The notes below the pieces were generated by a model. It was not told the origin of the DNA. It did no database searches and saw nothing but the letters and a program-made list of their open reading frames with translations. From the NCBI RefSeq assembly GCF_011043775.1, contig NZ_JAAKXY010000003.1, positions 682,001 to 746,000 on the forward strand: DNA of 64,000 nt, given 5' to 3'. Made by a program: the position numbers and the translations under genes. Positions 25,351 through 32,627 of the stretch are shown here, one piece after another (the first letter of the stretch is position 1; every line of letters begins with the position of its first letter). Source of the DNA: Natronolimnobius sp. AArcel1. Lineage in GTDB: Archaea > Halobacteriota > Halobacteria > Halobacteriales > Natrialbaceae.

Positions 25351-27081
25351 ATGACTGACCCCGAGGCGCTGTCCGTGACGATCGTCGACGGCTACGTCGA
25401 CGAACCCGCACACTTCGGGGTGCCGCCGTACATCTCGACGTACCCCCGCTATACGGCCGGTGCACTCGTCGAGGCGGGCGTCCCCCGCGAGCAGATCACC
25501 TACCATACTATCGATGGCCTGCGCGAGGAGACAAACCGCTGGCGCGATGTCGACGATGCTGATCTCCTGATCTATCTGGGCGGAATGACTGTCCCCGGCA
25601 AGTACGTCGGCGGCACACCGGCCGAACCCGACGAAGTCCGCAAACTCGCCTGGACCGCAAGCGGAACGAGCCTGATGGGCGGCCCCGTCAAGTTCGGCGT
25701 CGGCGAGGAAAACGCCGGCGCGACCGAAACCGAGCGCCAAGATCTGGATTTCGACTTCGTCGCCAAAGGCGATGTCGAAGCGGCTGTCTACGATCTCGTC
25801 GAGAGCGGTCTCGAGGGCTTTAACAACCGGATGCGCGATATCGACGAAGTCTCCCGGTGGGCCCAGGAAGGCGCGTTCGTCGTCGAACAACACCCCAACC
25901 ATCCAGACCACCTCATCGCCGAACTCGAGACCTCTCGTGGCTGTGCCTACCGCTGTTCGTTCTGTACGGAACCGCTCTATGGCAACCCCGAGTTCCGGCC
26001 GCCACCGACCGTCGTCGGCGAGGTCGATGCGCTGTCGAACCACGGCGTCCGCAACTTCCGCATCGGTAGGCAGGCGGATATTCTGGCCTACGGCGGCGAC
26101 GGCGAAGCGCCCAATCCCGACGCGCTCCGGCAACTCTACAGCGGCATCCGCGAGGTTGCACCCGACCTCGAGACGCTCCATCTGGACAATATGAATCCCA
26201 TCACCATCGTCAACTGGCCCGAGAAAAGTCGGGAAGGGATTCGGATCATCGCCGAACACAACACGCCCGGCGACACGGCCGCGTTCGGCCTCGAGTCTGC
26301 GGACCCAGTGGTTCAGGAGGAAAACAATCTGAACGTCAGCGCCGAGGAGTGTTTCGAGGCAGTGCGTATCGTCAACGAAGAAGGCGGGTGGCGACCCGGT
26401 GGCGACACGGAGACGGCACCGAATTTCGGTGCGGACGCGCCGAATTGCTTGCCGAAACTCCTCCCTGGGATCAATCTGCTCCACGGTCTCAAAGCCGAAC
26501 GCGAGGAGACCTACGAGCATAACCGCGAATTCTTGGAGCGCGTCTACGACGAGGGCTACATGCTTCGGCGAATCAACATCCGGCAGGTCATGTCGTTCGC
26601 CGGCACCGACATGTCCGATACGGGAGCCGAAATCGCCAACGAACACAAGCAACTGTTCAAACGCTACAAACAGGAAATCCGTGAGGAGATCGATCAGCCG
26701 ATGCTCGAGCGCGTTGCTCCGCCGGGAACCGTGCTCCCGGATGTCCACCTCGAGTACCATCAGGATGGGAAGACGTTCGGACGCCAACTCGGCACGTATC
26801 CGCTGCTCGTCGGCATTCCGGGCGAACGCGACCTTGGGCAGACAATCGACGTGGCGGTCGTCGACCACGGCTATCGCTCAGTGACGGGCGTTCCGCACCC
26901 GCTTGATCTCAACGCGGCATCGATGGACGAACTCACCGCGATTCCGGGCATCGGTGACCGAACTGCCGGCGATCTCGTCGTCAATCGCCCCTACGACACC
27001 ATCGGCGACGCCCAGACCGCGGCCGACGCCGAACTCGATCTCACTCGGTTTGCAACGATCTCAGTGCCACCGCTCGAGTAA
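25351..27081 (+). CDS. Radical SAM protein with C-terminal helix-hairpin-helix domain
   Basis: ATG 25351 gives 576 residues. An N-terminal alpha/beta region (about 1-150) resembles the B12-binding-like domain of BchE-type proteins but lacks DxHxxG. The 4Fe-4S motif is C198-x3-C202-x2-C205 in ETSRGCAYRCSFCTEP; the catalytic barrel follows. The last 60 residues hold a helix-hairpin-helix (LNAASMDELTAIPGIGDRTA), a nucleic-acid-binding element. The architecture suggests modification of RNA or DNA by radical chemistry. A TRAM protein gene lies 140 bases downstream on the same strand. The exact product is unknown. Confidence 0.85.
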   Translation: MTDPEALSVTIVDGYVDEPAHFGVPPYISTYPRYTAGALVEAGVPREQITYHTIDGLREETNRWRDVDDADLLIYLGGMTVPGKYVGGTPAEPDEVRKLAWTASGTSLMGGPVKFGVGEENAGATETERQDLDFDFVAKGDVEAAVYDLVESGLEGFNNRMRDIDEVSRWAQEGAFVVEQHPNHPDHLIAELETSRGCAYRCSFCTEPLYGNPEFRPPPTVVGEVDALSNHGVRNFRIGRQADILAYGGDGEAPNPDALRQLYSGIREVAPDLETLHLDNMNPITIVNWPEKSREGIRIIAEHNTPGDTAAFGLESADPVVQEENNLNVSAEECFEAVRIVNEEGGWRPGGDTETAPNFGADAPNCLPKLLPGINLLHGLKAEREETYEHNREFLERVYDEGYMLRRINIRQVMSFAGTDMSDTGAEIANEHKQLFKRYKQEIREEIDQPMLERVAPPGTVLPDVHLEYHQDGKTFGRQLGTYPLLVGIPGERDLGQTIDVAVVDHGYRSVTGVPHPLDLNAASMDELTAIPGIGDRTAGDLVVNRPYDTIGDAQTAADAELDLTRFATISVPPLE

Positions 27082-27221
27082 CGTGACTATCTGAATCGGT
27101 GTGGGTGACTGTACTGACTCGCTCAGTCACACCCTATATCGGGTCGAATACCGATAATTACGGCCGTTGGTCGGTAGATCTATTATGCATGGGCCGTAGA
27201 GTCGGTAGTGAGGGTCTACCT

Positions 27222-27632
27222 GTGGAAATATCTGAAAAGCTCCTGTGTCTGTTCAGCACTGAGGTATCAGCAGAGGAGGATCGGTATGTCATCGAGGTAC
27301 CGCGTCAAGAAGTTGAAACTGGCGACATCGATCCGGGGGATGTCTATCGCGTTGCACTCATCTCACGCGACGATGGCGACGACGCTGATGGGGAAGCCGT
27401 TGCACAACAACCCCAGAGCGCGCCATCCGAGCCACAGCCACCGGTCGATGTCAGCGAAACCCGTTACGTCGAAATCGAAGACATCGGCAAGCAAGGCGAC
27501 GGCATCGCGCGCGTCGAACGGGGCTACGTCATTATCGTCCCAGGGGCCGACGTCGGCGATCGCGTCAAGATCGAAGTCACCGAAGTCAAATCGAATTTCG
27601 CCGTCGGCGAAATCATCGAAGAGACGTTCTAA
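27222..27632 (+). CDS. TRAM-domain RNA-binding protein
   Basis: I take GTG 27222 (136 residues, opening VEISEKLLCLFSTEVSAEED), since homologs as I recall begin MEISxKLLCLF; ATG 27189 is the alternative. An N-terminal 50-residue unit is followed by a Gln/Pro/Ser linker and a C-terminal TRAM domain (about 77-134: YVEIEDIGKQGDGIARVERG, then VGDRVKIEVTEVKSNFAVGE). TRAM is a small beta-barrel that binds RNA and is often fused to tRNA-modifying radical SAM or methyltransferase enzymes. Here it stands alone behind a radical SAM gene. A T6 run nine bases after the stop is a likely terminator. Confidence 0.85.
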   Translation: MEISEKLLCLFSTEVSAEEDRYVIEVPRQEVETGDIDPGDVYRVALISRDDGDDADGEAVAQQPQSAPSEPQPPVDVSETRYVEIEDIGKQGDGIARVERGYVIIVPGADVGDRVKIEVTEVKSNFAVGEIIEETF

Positions 27633-27640
27633 CAACGAAC

Positions 27641-27646
27641 TTTTTT
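27641..27646 (+). terminator. T-run after the TRAM gene
   Basis: TTTTTT begins nine bases after the TAA of the TRAM gene. Archaeal RNA polymerase terminates at such U-runs, so this is the probable end of the transcript. Confidence 0.55.
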
Positions 27647-27647
27647 A

Positions 27648-27827
27648 CCGGGGGCATCGCGACCGGCCCGTGGCCGGTCGCTCAACCCCCGGCAAAAAGC
27701 TTCCTCAGAAATCGAAGATTTCTGATGGGCGCAGCAAGAGCGTCGCTCTTGCGGCCGTCGATGAAAAAAGGCCGAGCGCGCCCGTCGGCTCGCTCGGGGT
27801 TCTCGTGAGCGTACTACGCGAACGAGA
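27648..27827. repeat. Run of five inverted repeats between convergent genes
   Basis: Five stem-loops follow one another in about 180 bases. They are: a long two-part stem 27648-27692 (CCGGGGG/CCCCCGG enclosing GCGACCGGCC/GGCCGGTCGC); a 9-bp stem with a 3-base loop, 27705-27713/27717-27725; an 8-bp stem with a 3-base loop, 27734-27741/27745-27752; CCGAGCG/CGCTCGG, 27772-27778/27791-27797; and a two-part stem 27801-27827 (TCTCGT, GCGT / ACGC, ACGAGA). No protein is evident. It may be a structured RNA, a nest of small palindromic elements, or an insulator between converging transcripts. Confidence 0.75.
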
Positions 27828-27896
27828 GCCAGCGAGGCACGACGTGTCTCGCGTGAAACGACGCGCACAGCGTGTCGTACTTTTCTTTACCGAGTC

Positions 27897-28676
27897 TTAT
27901 CTATCGGGAATTGTCTCGCGGAACCGCTCCGGATCGTCGTGGAAACAGTCGCCGACGACGATTGCGTCCGCGCCAGCCTCGAGAATGTCTGCAGCTTTCG
28001 CGGCGCTGTCGATGCCGCCGCCGTAGAACAGCGTCGTCTCCTCGAGATAGTCTGCGGCCGCTTCGACGTCGTCAGTACCGCCGTAGGTGCCGGAGTATTC
28101 GATGTAAAAGACCGGAAAGCCGTAGAACGATTCGGTCGCGAGGGCAGCGCCGGCGACTTCCTCGGGCGTGTACGTTGTCTCGACGCCCGCGCGGTCGGCC
28201 GCCGCAGAATCGAGGTGCTGGACGACATAGCCCTCGCCGAACAGCGACTCGGTGAGTTCGGAGACTTTTTCGATCCCTTTCGATTCGACGAGGCCACCGA
28301 CGAGTGGGACGCTCGAGGCGATCGTCTCTGACGGTTTCTGTCCGACTTTGGTAAAGAGGTCGATGTGCTTGCCGACGAAGTGGTCCCAGTCGCCGTTGTA
28401 GACTGCGGGGACAGAGAGGCCGTCGACAGCGTCGATTGTCTCTGTTGAAACGTGATCCGAGCGGTACGGCTCCTGCCAGACGGGGATGTCGAGGCCCGAG
28501 TCCTGAATCGCTGTGACTGCCTCGAGCGTGTTCTGGGCGGTTACGCCGTCGGAGCCACCGATCATCACCAGATCGGTGCCCTCGAGCACCGAGAGATCAG
28601 CGGGGAGGGGCTTTTCGGGGTCGACTTTCGTCACGTGCGTAATCGCATCCCAGTCCCACTCCCAATCGGATGTCAT
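27897..28676 (-). CDS. Geranylgeranylglyceryl phosphate synthase (PcrB family)
   Basis: From ATG 28676 (259 residues) the protein shows the TIM-barrel pattern of GGGP synthase. It has WDWDAITHVTKVDPEKPLP at the N-terminus, VMIGGSDGVTAQN, FYIEYSGTYGG as the prenyl-binding strand and LFYGGGIDSAAKAADILEAG, then ADAIVVGDCFHDD for phosphate binding. It joins geranylgeranyl diphosphate to sn-glycerol-1-phosphate, the first committed step of archaeal ether lipids. It is convergent with the TRAM gene across the hairpin run and probably cotranscribed with nothing downstream. The frame extending to 28703 is rejected. Confidence 0.92.
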   Translation of the reverse strand: MTSDWEWDWDAITHVTKVDPEKPLPADLSVLEGTDLVMIGGSDGVTAQNTLEAVTAIQDSGLDIPVWQEPYRSDHVSTETIDAVDGLSVPAVYNGDWDHFVGKHIDLFTKVGQKPSETIASSVPLVGGLVESKGIEKVSELTESLFGEGYVVQHLDSAAADRAGVETTYTPEEVAGAALATESFYGFPVFYIEYSGTYGGTDDVEAAADYLEETTLFYGGGIDSAAKAADILEAGADAIVVGDCFHDDPERFRETIPDR

Positions 28677-28720
28677 ATCGCTCCCTTCGAAACGGGTATT
28701 CAATTTCTTGTCGGTATTGA

Positions 28721-29467
28721 TTACTCGCTCTCGAGAGGCGTTCCGTCGATTCGCTTTGCACCTTCGGAGTCGTGAACGACGACCTCGCCCGCGCTGGGAG
28801 TGACTGGCTCGTAGGCGTCACGAACGCCGATTGCCTCCTCGAGTTCGTACACGGCGCGCTCTTTCAGTGTGGCTGCAAGCTCCTCAGCGTCCGCGCGGGA
28901 GATGTCGCGCCCGAGGCCCTCGCATTCGTGGGCGTGAACGGTTCCGGCCTCGCCGTCGTCACCCTCGCGGCCGGAAAGCGAAACGCTGTCGACGGCTTCG
29001 CCCATCGGCTGACTCGTTCCATCGAGACCGACGCTAAAGGGATACGTGCGACAAATTAGTGGCCGGTCGTCGTGGACGGTACAGGCACCCAGTCCGTCGG
29101 TTTCGGAGTAGAACGCACAGTCGCCACAGCCGTCTGTCTGGAGCGCCCACTCGAAGGTCTCACCCTCGAGGCCGTCGTCACCTTCTGTGAGTCCGTAGGG
29201 CATCGGCTGGGCGATATCGCGCCACTCCCGATCCGAAACCGGCGGGACGAGGTCGGCTTTTCCGCTTGCGACTGCAGCATTGATTGGCGCGTCCTCGAGC
29301 GTTCGCACTTCGTCTGGAAACACCGTTGCCGTGTGTTCGTCGTCGCCGTGGCTGGTACAACAGTCTCCACAGCGGGTACACTCGAAGCCAATCGACTCGA
29401 TCGCATCCGCGATTTCGTCGACCGAGAGGTCGCGAGCATGATTCAGTTCCGCCTCGAGTGAGTGCAC
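28721..29467 (-). CDS. YkgJ-type cysteine-cluster protein
   Basis: GTG 29467 gives 248 residues and avoids the palindromes just upstream. The cysteine pattern FECTRCGDCCTSHG (about 29-42), then DGCGDCAFY, GACTVHDDRPLICRTYPFSV is that of the YkgJ/Fe-S cluster family, where conserved Cys residues are thought to bind a metal cluster. Function is unknown. The protein has no transmembrane segment. The gene lies 44 bases upstream of the GGGP synthase gene on the same strand, so the two may share a transcript. Confidence 0.85.
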   Translation of the reverse strand: MHSLEAELNHARDLSVDEIADAIESIGFECTRCGDCCTSHGDDEHTATVFPDEVRTLEDAPINAAVASGKADLVPPVSDREWRDIAQPMPYGLTEGDDGLEGETFEWALQTDGCGDCAFYSETDGLGACTVHDDRPLICRTYPFSVGLDGTSQPMGEAVDSVSLSGREGDDGEAGTVHAHECEGLGRDISRADAEELAATLKERAVYELEEAIGVRDAYEPVTPSAGEVVVHDSEGAKRIDGTPLESE

Positions 29468-29470
29468 GGC

Positions 29471-29511
29471 TGTCCCTACGTCTTGAGGGACACAAGAGCG
29501 TTGCTCTCGCC
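29471..29511. repeat. Two adjacent palindromes upstream of the YkgJ gene
   Basis: TGTCCCT-N8-AGGGACA (29471-29477/29486-29492) is followed by AGAGC-GTT-GCTCT (29495-29499/29503-29507). The second, read as CAAGAGCGTTGCTCTCGC, differs at only two positions from CAAGAGCGTCGCTCTTGC at 27735-27752. The pair thus looks like a variable palindrome followed by a conserved one, and sits in a 50-base gap between genes. Confidence 0.65.
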
Positions 29512-29517
29512 GGTGGG

Positions 29518-30306
29518 TTACCGCACTGCGTGCAGGCAGACCGCTCTCGAGGGGCGATGCTCGAGTTCGTCCGCGAGAGCAGGATAGGACTCGCAAAACG
29601 CCTCGGTTGGTTCGGGTTCGACGAGTTCGGACAGCGAAAAGCCAGCCGAGAGCAGTGGCTCGAGGAGTGCAGATAGCGGCCGGCGGAAGTACGTCCCCGG
29701 ATTGTCGCTGTCGGGGCCGCCCCAGTGAATCTCGAAGCGTTCGGTTTCGTGGTACTGGGGGTCGCCCTCGTGAGCGGGAACGACATGCGGCTCGAGATCC
29801 ATCTCGAGCGCCTCGGTCGTGTTGGGATACTCGCGGTCGCGCACGATCAGAAAGTCGTGAAACGGGTGATGGGTCGAGACAACGAGCGAGCCACCTGGTC
29901 GGAGCACGCGGGCGAACTCCGACAGCGGTGTCTCGAGCGACGGCAAGTGCGAAATGACGTGCTGGCAGAGCACGATATCCATGGTGTTGTCCTCGATTGA
30001 CGAGAGCGAGTCGGTGAGGTCTGCGCGTCGAAATTCGGCCTTGTCACCGTAGCGTTCGCGGGCGACCCTGACCATCTCCGCGCTCGCGTCGATCCCGAGA
30101 ACGTCGCCGCCGCGCTCGGCGAGTGTGGCTGCATAGTGGCCGTCGCCACAGCCAGCATCGAGAACGCGCTTCCCACTCACATCGGGGAGCAGGGAGTCTA
30201 CCGCGGGAAAGAGGATCTGCTCTTTCGTCGACCCGCGGGTAATCTCCGTCCAGTTCGCCGCGAGTTTGTCGTAATGGCGTTCGATTGCGCGCAGGTCGTC
30301 GTCCAT
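29518..30306 (-). CDS. Class I SAM-dependent methyltransferase (UbiE/Methyltransf_11 type)
   Basis: This 262-residue protein has motif I VLDAGCGDGHYAATLAERG (about 48-66), motif II DVLGIDASAEMVRVA and FARVLRPGGSLVVSTHHPFH. The C-terminal half (HWGGPDSDNPGTYFRRPLS) is the substrate lid. The small-molecule substrate is not identifiable; the group includes quinone, sterol and antibiotic methyltransferases. It precedes the YkgJ gene with a 50-base gap that holds palindromes. The MBL hydrolase gene lies upstream on the same strand, 69 bases away. Confidence 0.85.
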   Translation of the reverse strand: MDDDLRAIERHYDKLAANWTEITRGSTKEQILFPAVDSLLPDVSGKRVLDAGCGDGHYAATLAERGGDVLGIDASAEMVRVARERYGDKAEFRRADLTDSLSSIEDNTMDIVLCQHVISHLPSLETPLSEFARVLRPGGSLVVSTHHPFHDFLIVRDREYPNTTEALEMDLEPHVVPAHEGDPQYHETERFEIHWGGPDSDNPGTYFRRPLSALLEPLLSAGFSLSELVEPEPTEAFCESYPALADELEHRPSRAVCLHAVR

Positions 30307-30375
30307 ACGAACCTGTTATCGACAGTACAAAAGAGTGATCTGACAGTCACAAATACTGGGACTGACGCGAACTGG

Positions 30376-31164
30376 TCAGGACATCACCGGCTGTGCGCAC
30401 TCGCCGTCCCACTCGAGGCGACCCTCAACGGCGAGTTTCTCGAGGTGGGCGACCACGGTTGCTTGCGCGAGGTCGCGGACGCCAGTCAGGTCCTTTTCGT
30501 AGGCAGCCTCGAGAAGTTCCTCGAGCGTTTCGGCTCCGTCTCTGACGGCCTCGAGAATGCGGGTTTCGCGATGCGTGCGGTGAGCGAGCAATCGCTCGAG
30601 GACAGCCCGTGGCTGGTCGATTACTGGGCCGTGGCCGGGGTAGAGCGCGGGCGGGTCCCGCGCCCACAGTCGCCGGAGCGTGCTCACGTAGGCGCGCATG
30701 TCACCCTCGGGTGCGCCAACGACGACGCTGCCCTCGCGGACGGCACAGTCGCCACAGCAGATCGGACCGCCAGGGCCTGCCTCGAGTGCGATATGATCGG
30801 GGGCGTGGCCGGGTGCATCGAGGATGCGAATGCGTTCGCCGCCGACCTCGAGCGTCGTGCCCGGCAGAAACGTTCGGTCGGGGACAACGCCGGTTGCGGC
30901 GCGAAAGCGCTCGACGCGACCGTGTCTCGCCCAGACTGTCGCGTCTGTTCGCTCAGCGTACGCGCCGACGCCGCCGACGTGGTCCGGATGCGTATGCGTC
31001 ACCAAAATATGCTCGAGCGAGCGGTCGGCGAGTAGTCGGTCGAGGTCCTGAGATTCGTCCACTGGGTCGACAAGGACCACGGAATCGCTGCCGAGAACGT
31101 AGGCGTTCGTCTCGCCACCGGGTGCACGTGTCGTGGTTGGGACGGGACAGCGACGGATGTCCAT
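30376..31164 (-). CDS. MBL-fold metallo-hydrolase
   Basis: This 262-residue protein has the zinc motif THTHPDH (56-62), the ILDAPGHAPDHIALEAG strand with the third His, ICCGDCAVREGSV and a final LYPGHGPVI. A C-terminal helical domain (about 190-255: HRETRILEAVRDGAETLEEL) is the winged-helix-like part found in LACTB2-type members. Such proteins hydrolyse thioesters, RNA or lactones. The N-terminal PTTTRAPGGETNAYVLGSD also matches LACTB2-like enzymes, which cleave single-stranded RNA in animals; the role here is open. Confidence 0.85.
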   Translation of the reverse strand: MDIRRCPVPTTTRAPGGETNAYVLGSDSVVLVDPVDESQDLDRLLADRSLEHILVTHTHPDHVGGVGAYAERTDATVWARHGRVERFRAATGVVPDRTFLPGTTLEVGGERIRILDAPGHAPDHIALEAGPGGPICCGDCAVREGSVVVGAPEGDMRAYVSTLRRLWARDPPALYPGHGPVIDQPRAVLERLLAHRTHRETRILEAVRDGAETLEELLEAAYEKDLTGVRDLAQATVVAHLEKLAVEGRLEWDGECAQPVMS

Positions 31165-31247
31165 GGACAGACGTCAGGGCCGGTATCAAAATGAGTGGCG
31201 ATGTCAGCGGGTGCGACAGCGCCCGTCGAACGCTCGAGCGTCGTCGC

Positions 31248-31529
31248 TCAGTGTTTCAGGTAGTAAACCTGTTTGCGCGCATCGCGGAAACTGTAGCGCG
31301 ACCCGATGAGGTCGACATCCTCGAGGCGGTTGAGCGCGTAGCGAACGGTACGGTCGGGAAGGAGTGACTCCTCGGCGAGTTGGCCCTGCGAAAGCGGGGA
31401 ATCGGTCTCGAGGACTTTTGCGACGAGTTTCGCGCTGGGCGGCAGTTCACGAAGGCGGTCGCGGTATTCGTCTTCGGAAAGTGTTTCTTCGCCGGTCAGG
31501 CTGGGATCCTCGGTGGTACTCATGCTCAT
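31248..31529 (-). CDS. Small winged-helix transcriptional regulator
   Basis: I take ATG 31529 (93 residues); GTG 31535 and ATG 31523 are close alternatives. The domain reads LRELPPSAKLVAKVLETDSP, then QLAEESLLPDRTVRYALNRL as helix-turn-helix and SRYSFRDARKQVYYLKH as wing. It is a minimal MarR-like DNA-binding protein conserved in haloarchaea. A TATA-like CATATAG (about 31563-31569) lies 30-40 bases upstream of the start. Target genes are unknown; the MBL gene lies downstream on the same strand, 83 bases away. Confidence 0.8.
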   Translation of the reverse strand: MSMSTTEDPSLTGEETLSEDEYRDRLRELPPSAKLVAKVLETDSPLSQGQLAEESLLPDRTVRYALNRLEDVDLIGSRYSFRDARKQVYYLKH

Positions 31530-31606
31530 ACTCACCTCAGCGGAGAGCGCACTGGTAAAGCTTCCCTATATGTGGATACGAAGAATGTAGTTTGTATAAT
31601 GAGTTC

Positions 31607-31617
31607 ATATGGCATAT
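31607..31617. promoter_or_regulatory. Palindrome ATATGGCATAT
   Basis: ATATG-G-CATAT is a perfect inverted repeat in an unusually AT-rich part of the 290-base gap between the divergent winged-helix and methyltransferase genes. It lies about 75 bases upstream of the winged-helix start and could be an operator; nothing else is visible here. Confidence 0.35.
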
Positions 31618-31739
31618 TAACGCAATTTCGGTAGTTCAAGCAGCGCGGATGCAAGCGGAAACCCCGGAAAATCCTGTCCAGTCAGTCAGTTTTGACCGAT
31701 TTATCGATTCGTCCGTGGACGTTGATCACAATCGCCCAT

Positions 31740-31757
31740 GTCGACACCAGTGTCGAC
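31740..31757. promoter_or_regulatory. 18-bp palindrome upstream of methyltransferase gene
   Basis: GTCGACAC-CA-GTGTCGAC is a perfect inverted repeat with 8-bp arms. A TATA-like TTTTAT block follows at about 31791-31796, some 30 bases before the GTG at 31826. The palindrome sits where an activator or repressor site would be expected. Confidence 0.5.
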
Positions 31758-31825
31758 CAACGACAGTCATCGGTGGATAGACTCCAGTATCGTTTTATCC
31801 TCCGGCCACAGTAGTTCCGCCCAGT

Positions 31826-32533
31826 GTGAAAGGACAGGAGTGGTACCAGGCCGACGACGTTGCCGAGGAGTACGACGACAAACGCTTCTCTAAGGGCGGT
31901 CAGCTGATTGACCGTCGAGAAAAAGAAGCGGTCCTCGAGGCGATCATGCCTGTCGAGGATCGAAACATCCTCGAGATCGCCTGTGGTACCGGGCGATTCA
32001 CGGTGATGCTCGCCGATCAAGGCGCAGACGTCGTTGGACTCGATATCTCAGCAGCGATGTTACAGCAAGGACGGGCAAAAGCACAGCACGCAAATCTCGA
32101 GGGCACCCTCGAGTTCCTGCGTGGTGATGCCGGGCGATTGCCGTTTCCGGACGATCACTTCGATACCGTCATCGCGATGCGATTCTTCCATCTCGCGGAC
32201 GATCCGGAGGCGTTCTTGCGGGAGATGCATCGCGTCTCGAGCGATCAGATTGTCTTCGATACCTTCAATCGCTTTAGCGCCCGTAGCGTCTACAACTGGG
32301 CGCTACCGATGGGGTCGCGACTCTACTCGAAAAGCGAAGTCAGCGAGTTGCTCGCAAAGACGAACCTGACGCTCGTCGACGTTGAGGATGACTTCCTCGC
32401 ACCGTACGGGCTCTATCGCTCAATTCCGAACGCGCTCGCCTCGCCGATTCGGACGCTCGATACGACGATTGGCGGCCATTCGATTCCCGACCACTTCGCG
32501 TCGGTTTCCTACTGGAACACTCGCATCCGGTAA
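31826..32533 (+). CDS. Class I SAM-dependent methyltransferase
   Basis: This 235-residue protein starts at GTG 31826, about 30 bases after a TATA-like block. It shows ILEIACGTGRFTVMLADQGA (motif I), VVGLDISAAMLQQGRAKAQ, and FLRGDAGRLPFPDDHFDTVI (motif II). The later part, FDTFNRFSARSVYNWALPMG and YSKSEVSELLAKTNL, resembles methyltransferases of cell-surface glycan clusters. A GT2 glycosyltransferase follows on the same strand after 94 bases, so action on a glycan or lipid-linked sugar is plausible. Confidence 0.85.
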   Translation: MKGQEWYQADDVAEEYDDKRFSKGGQLIDRREKEAVLEAIMPVEDRNILEIACGTGRFTVMLADQGADVVGLDISAAMLQQGRAKAQHANLEGTLEFLRGDAGRLPFPDDHFDTVIAMRFFHLADDPEAFLREMHRVSSDQIVFDTFNRFSARSVYNWALPMGSRLYSKSEVSELLAKTNLTLVDVEDDFLAPYGLYRSIPNALASPIRTLDTTIGGHSIPDHFASVSYWNTRIR

Positions 32534-32627
32534 CTCGAGGCGACGATCAGACGAGGCGATCGGACGTGTTTCGGCCAGTGAGACCGAACCCACGTACTTT
32601 TACTACCGAGGAGTGCTACCGAGACGT

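Noticed and set aside
25339-26868. 509-residue open frame opposite the radical SAM gene
   Set aside because: Antisense shadow of a high-GC gene with no recognisable domain.
27648-27692. Long hairpin as an intrinsic terminator of the TRAM gene
   Set aside because: The T-run lies before the stem, not after it, on each strand. Archaeal termination needs only the T-run at 27641, so the stem is listed as a repeat.
27633-27896. CRISPR array in the hairpin-rich gap
   Set aside because: The stems differ in sequence and length; there are no regularly spaced identical repeats. No CRISPR-like pattern is seen anywhere in the window.
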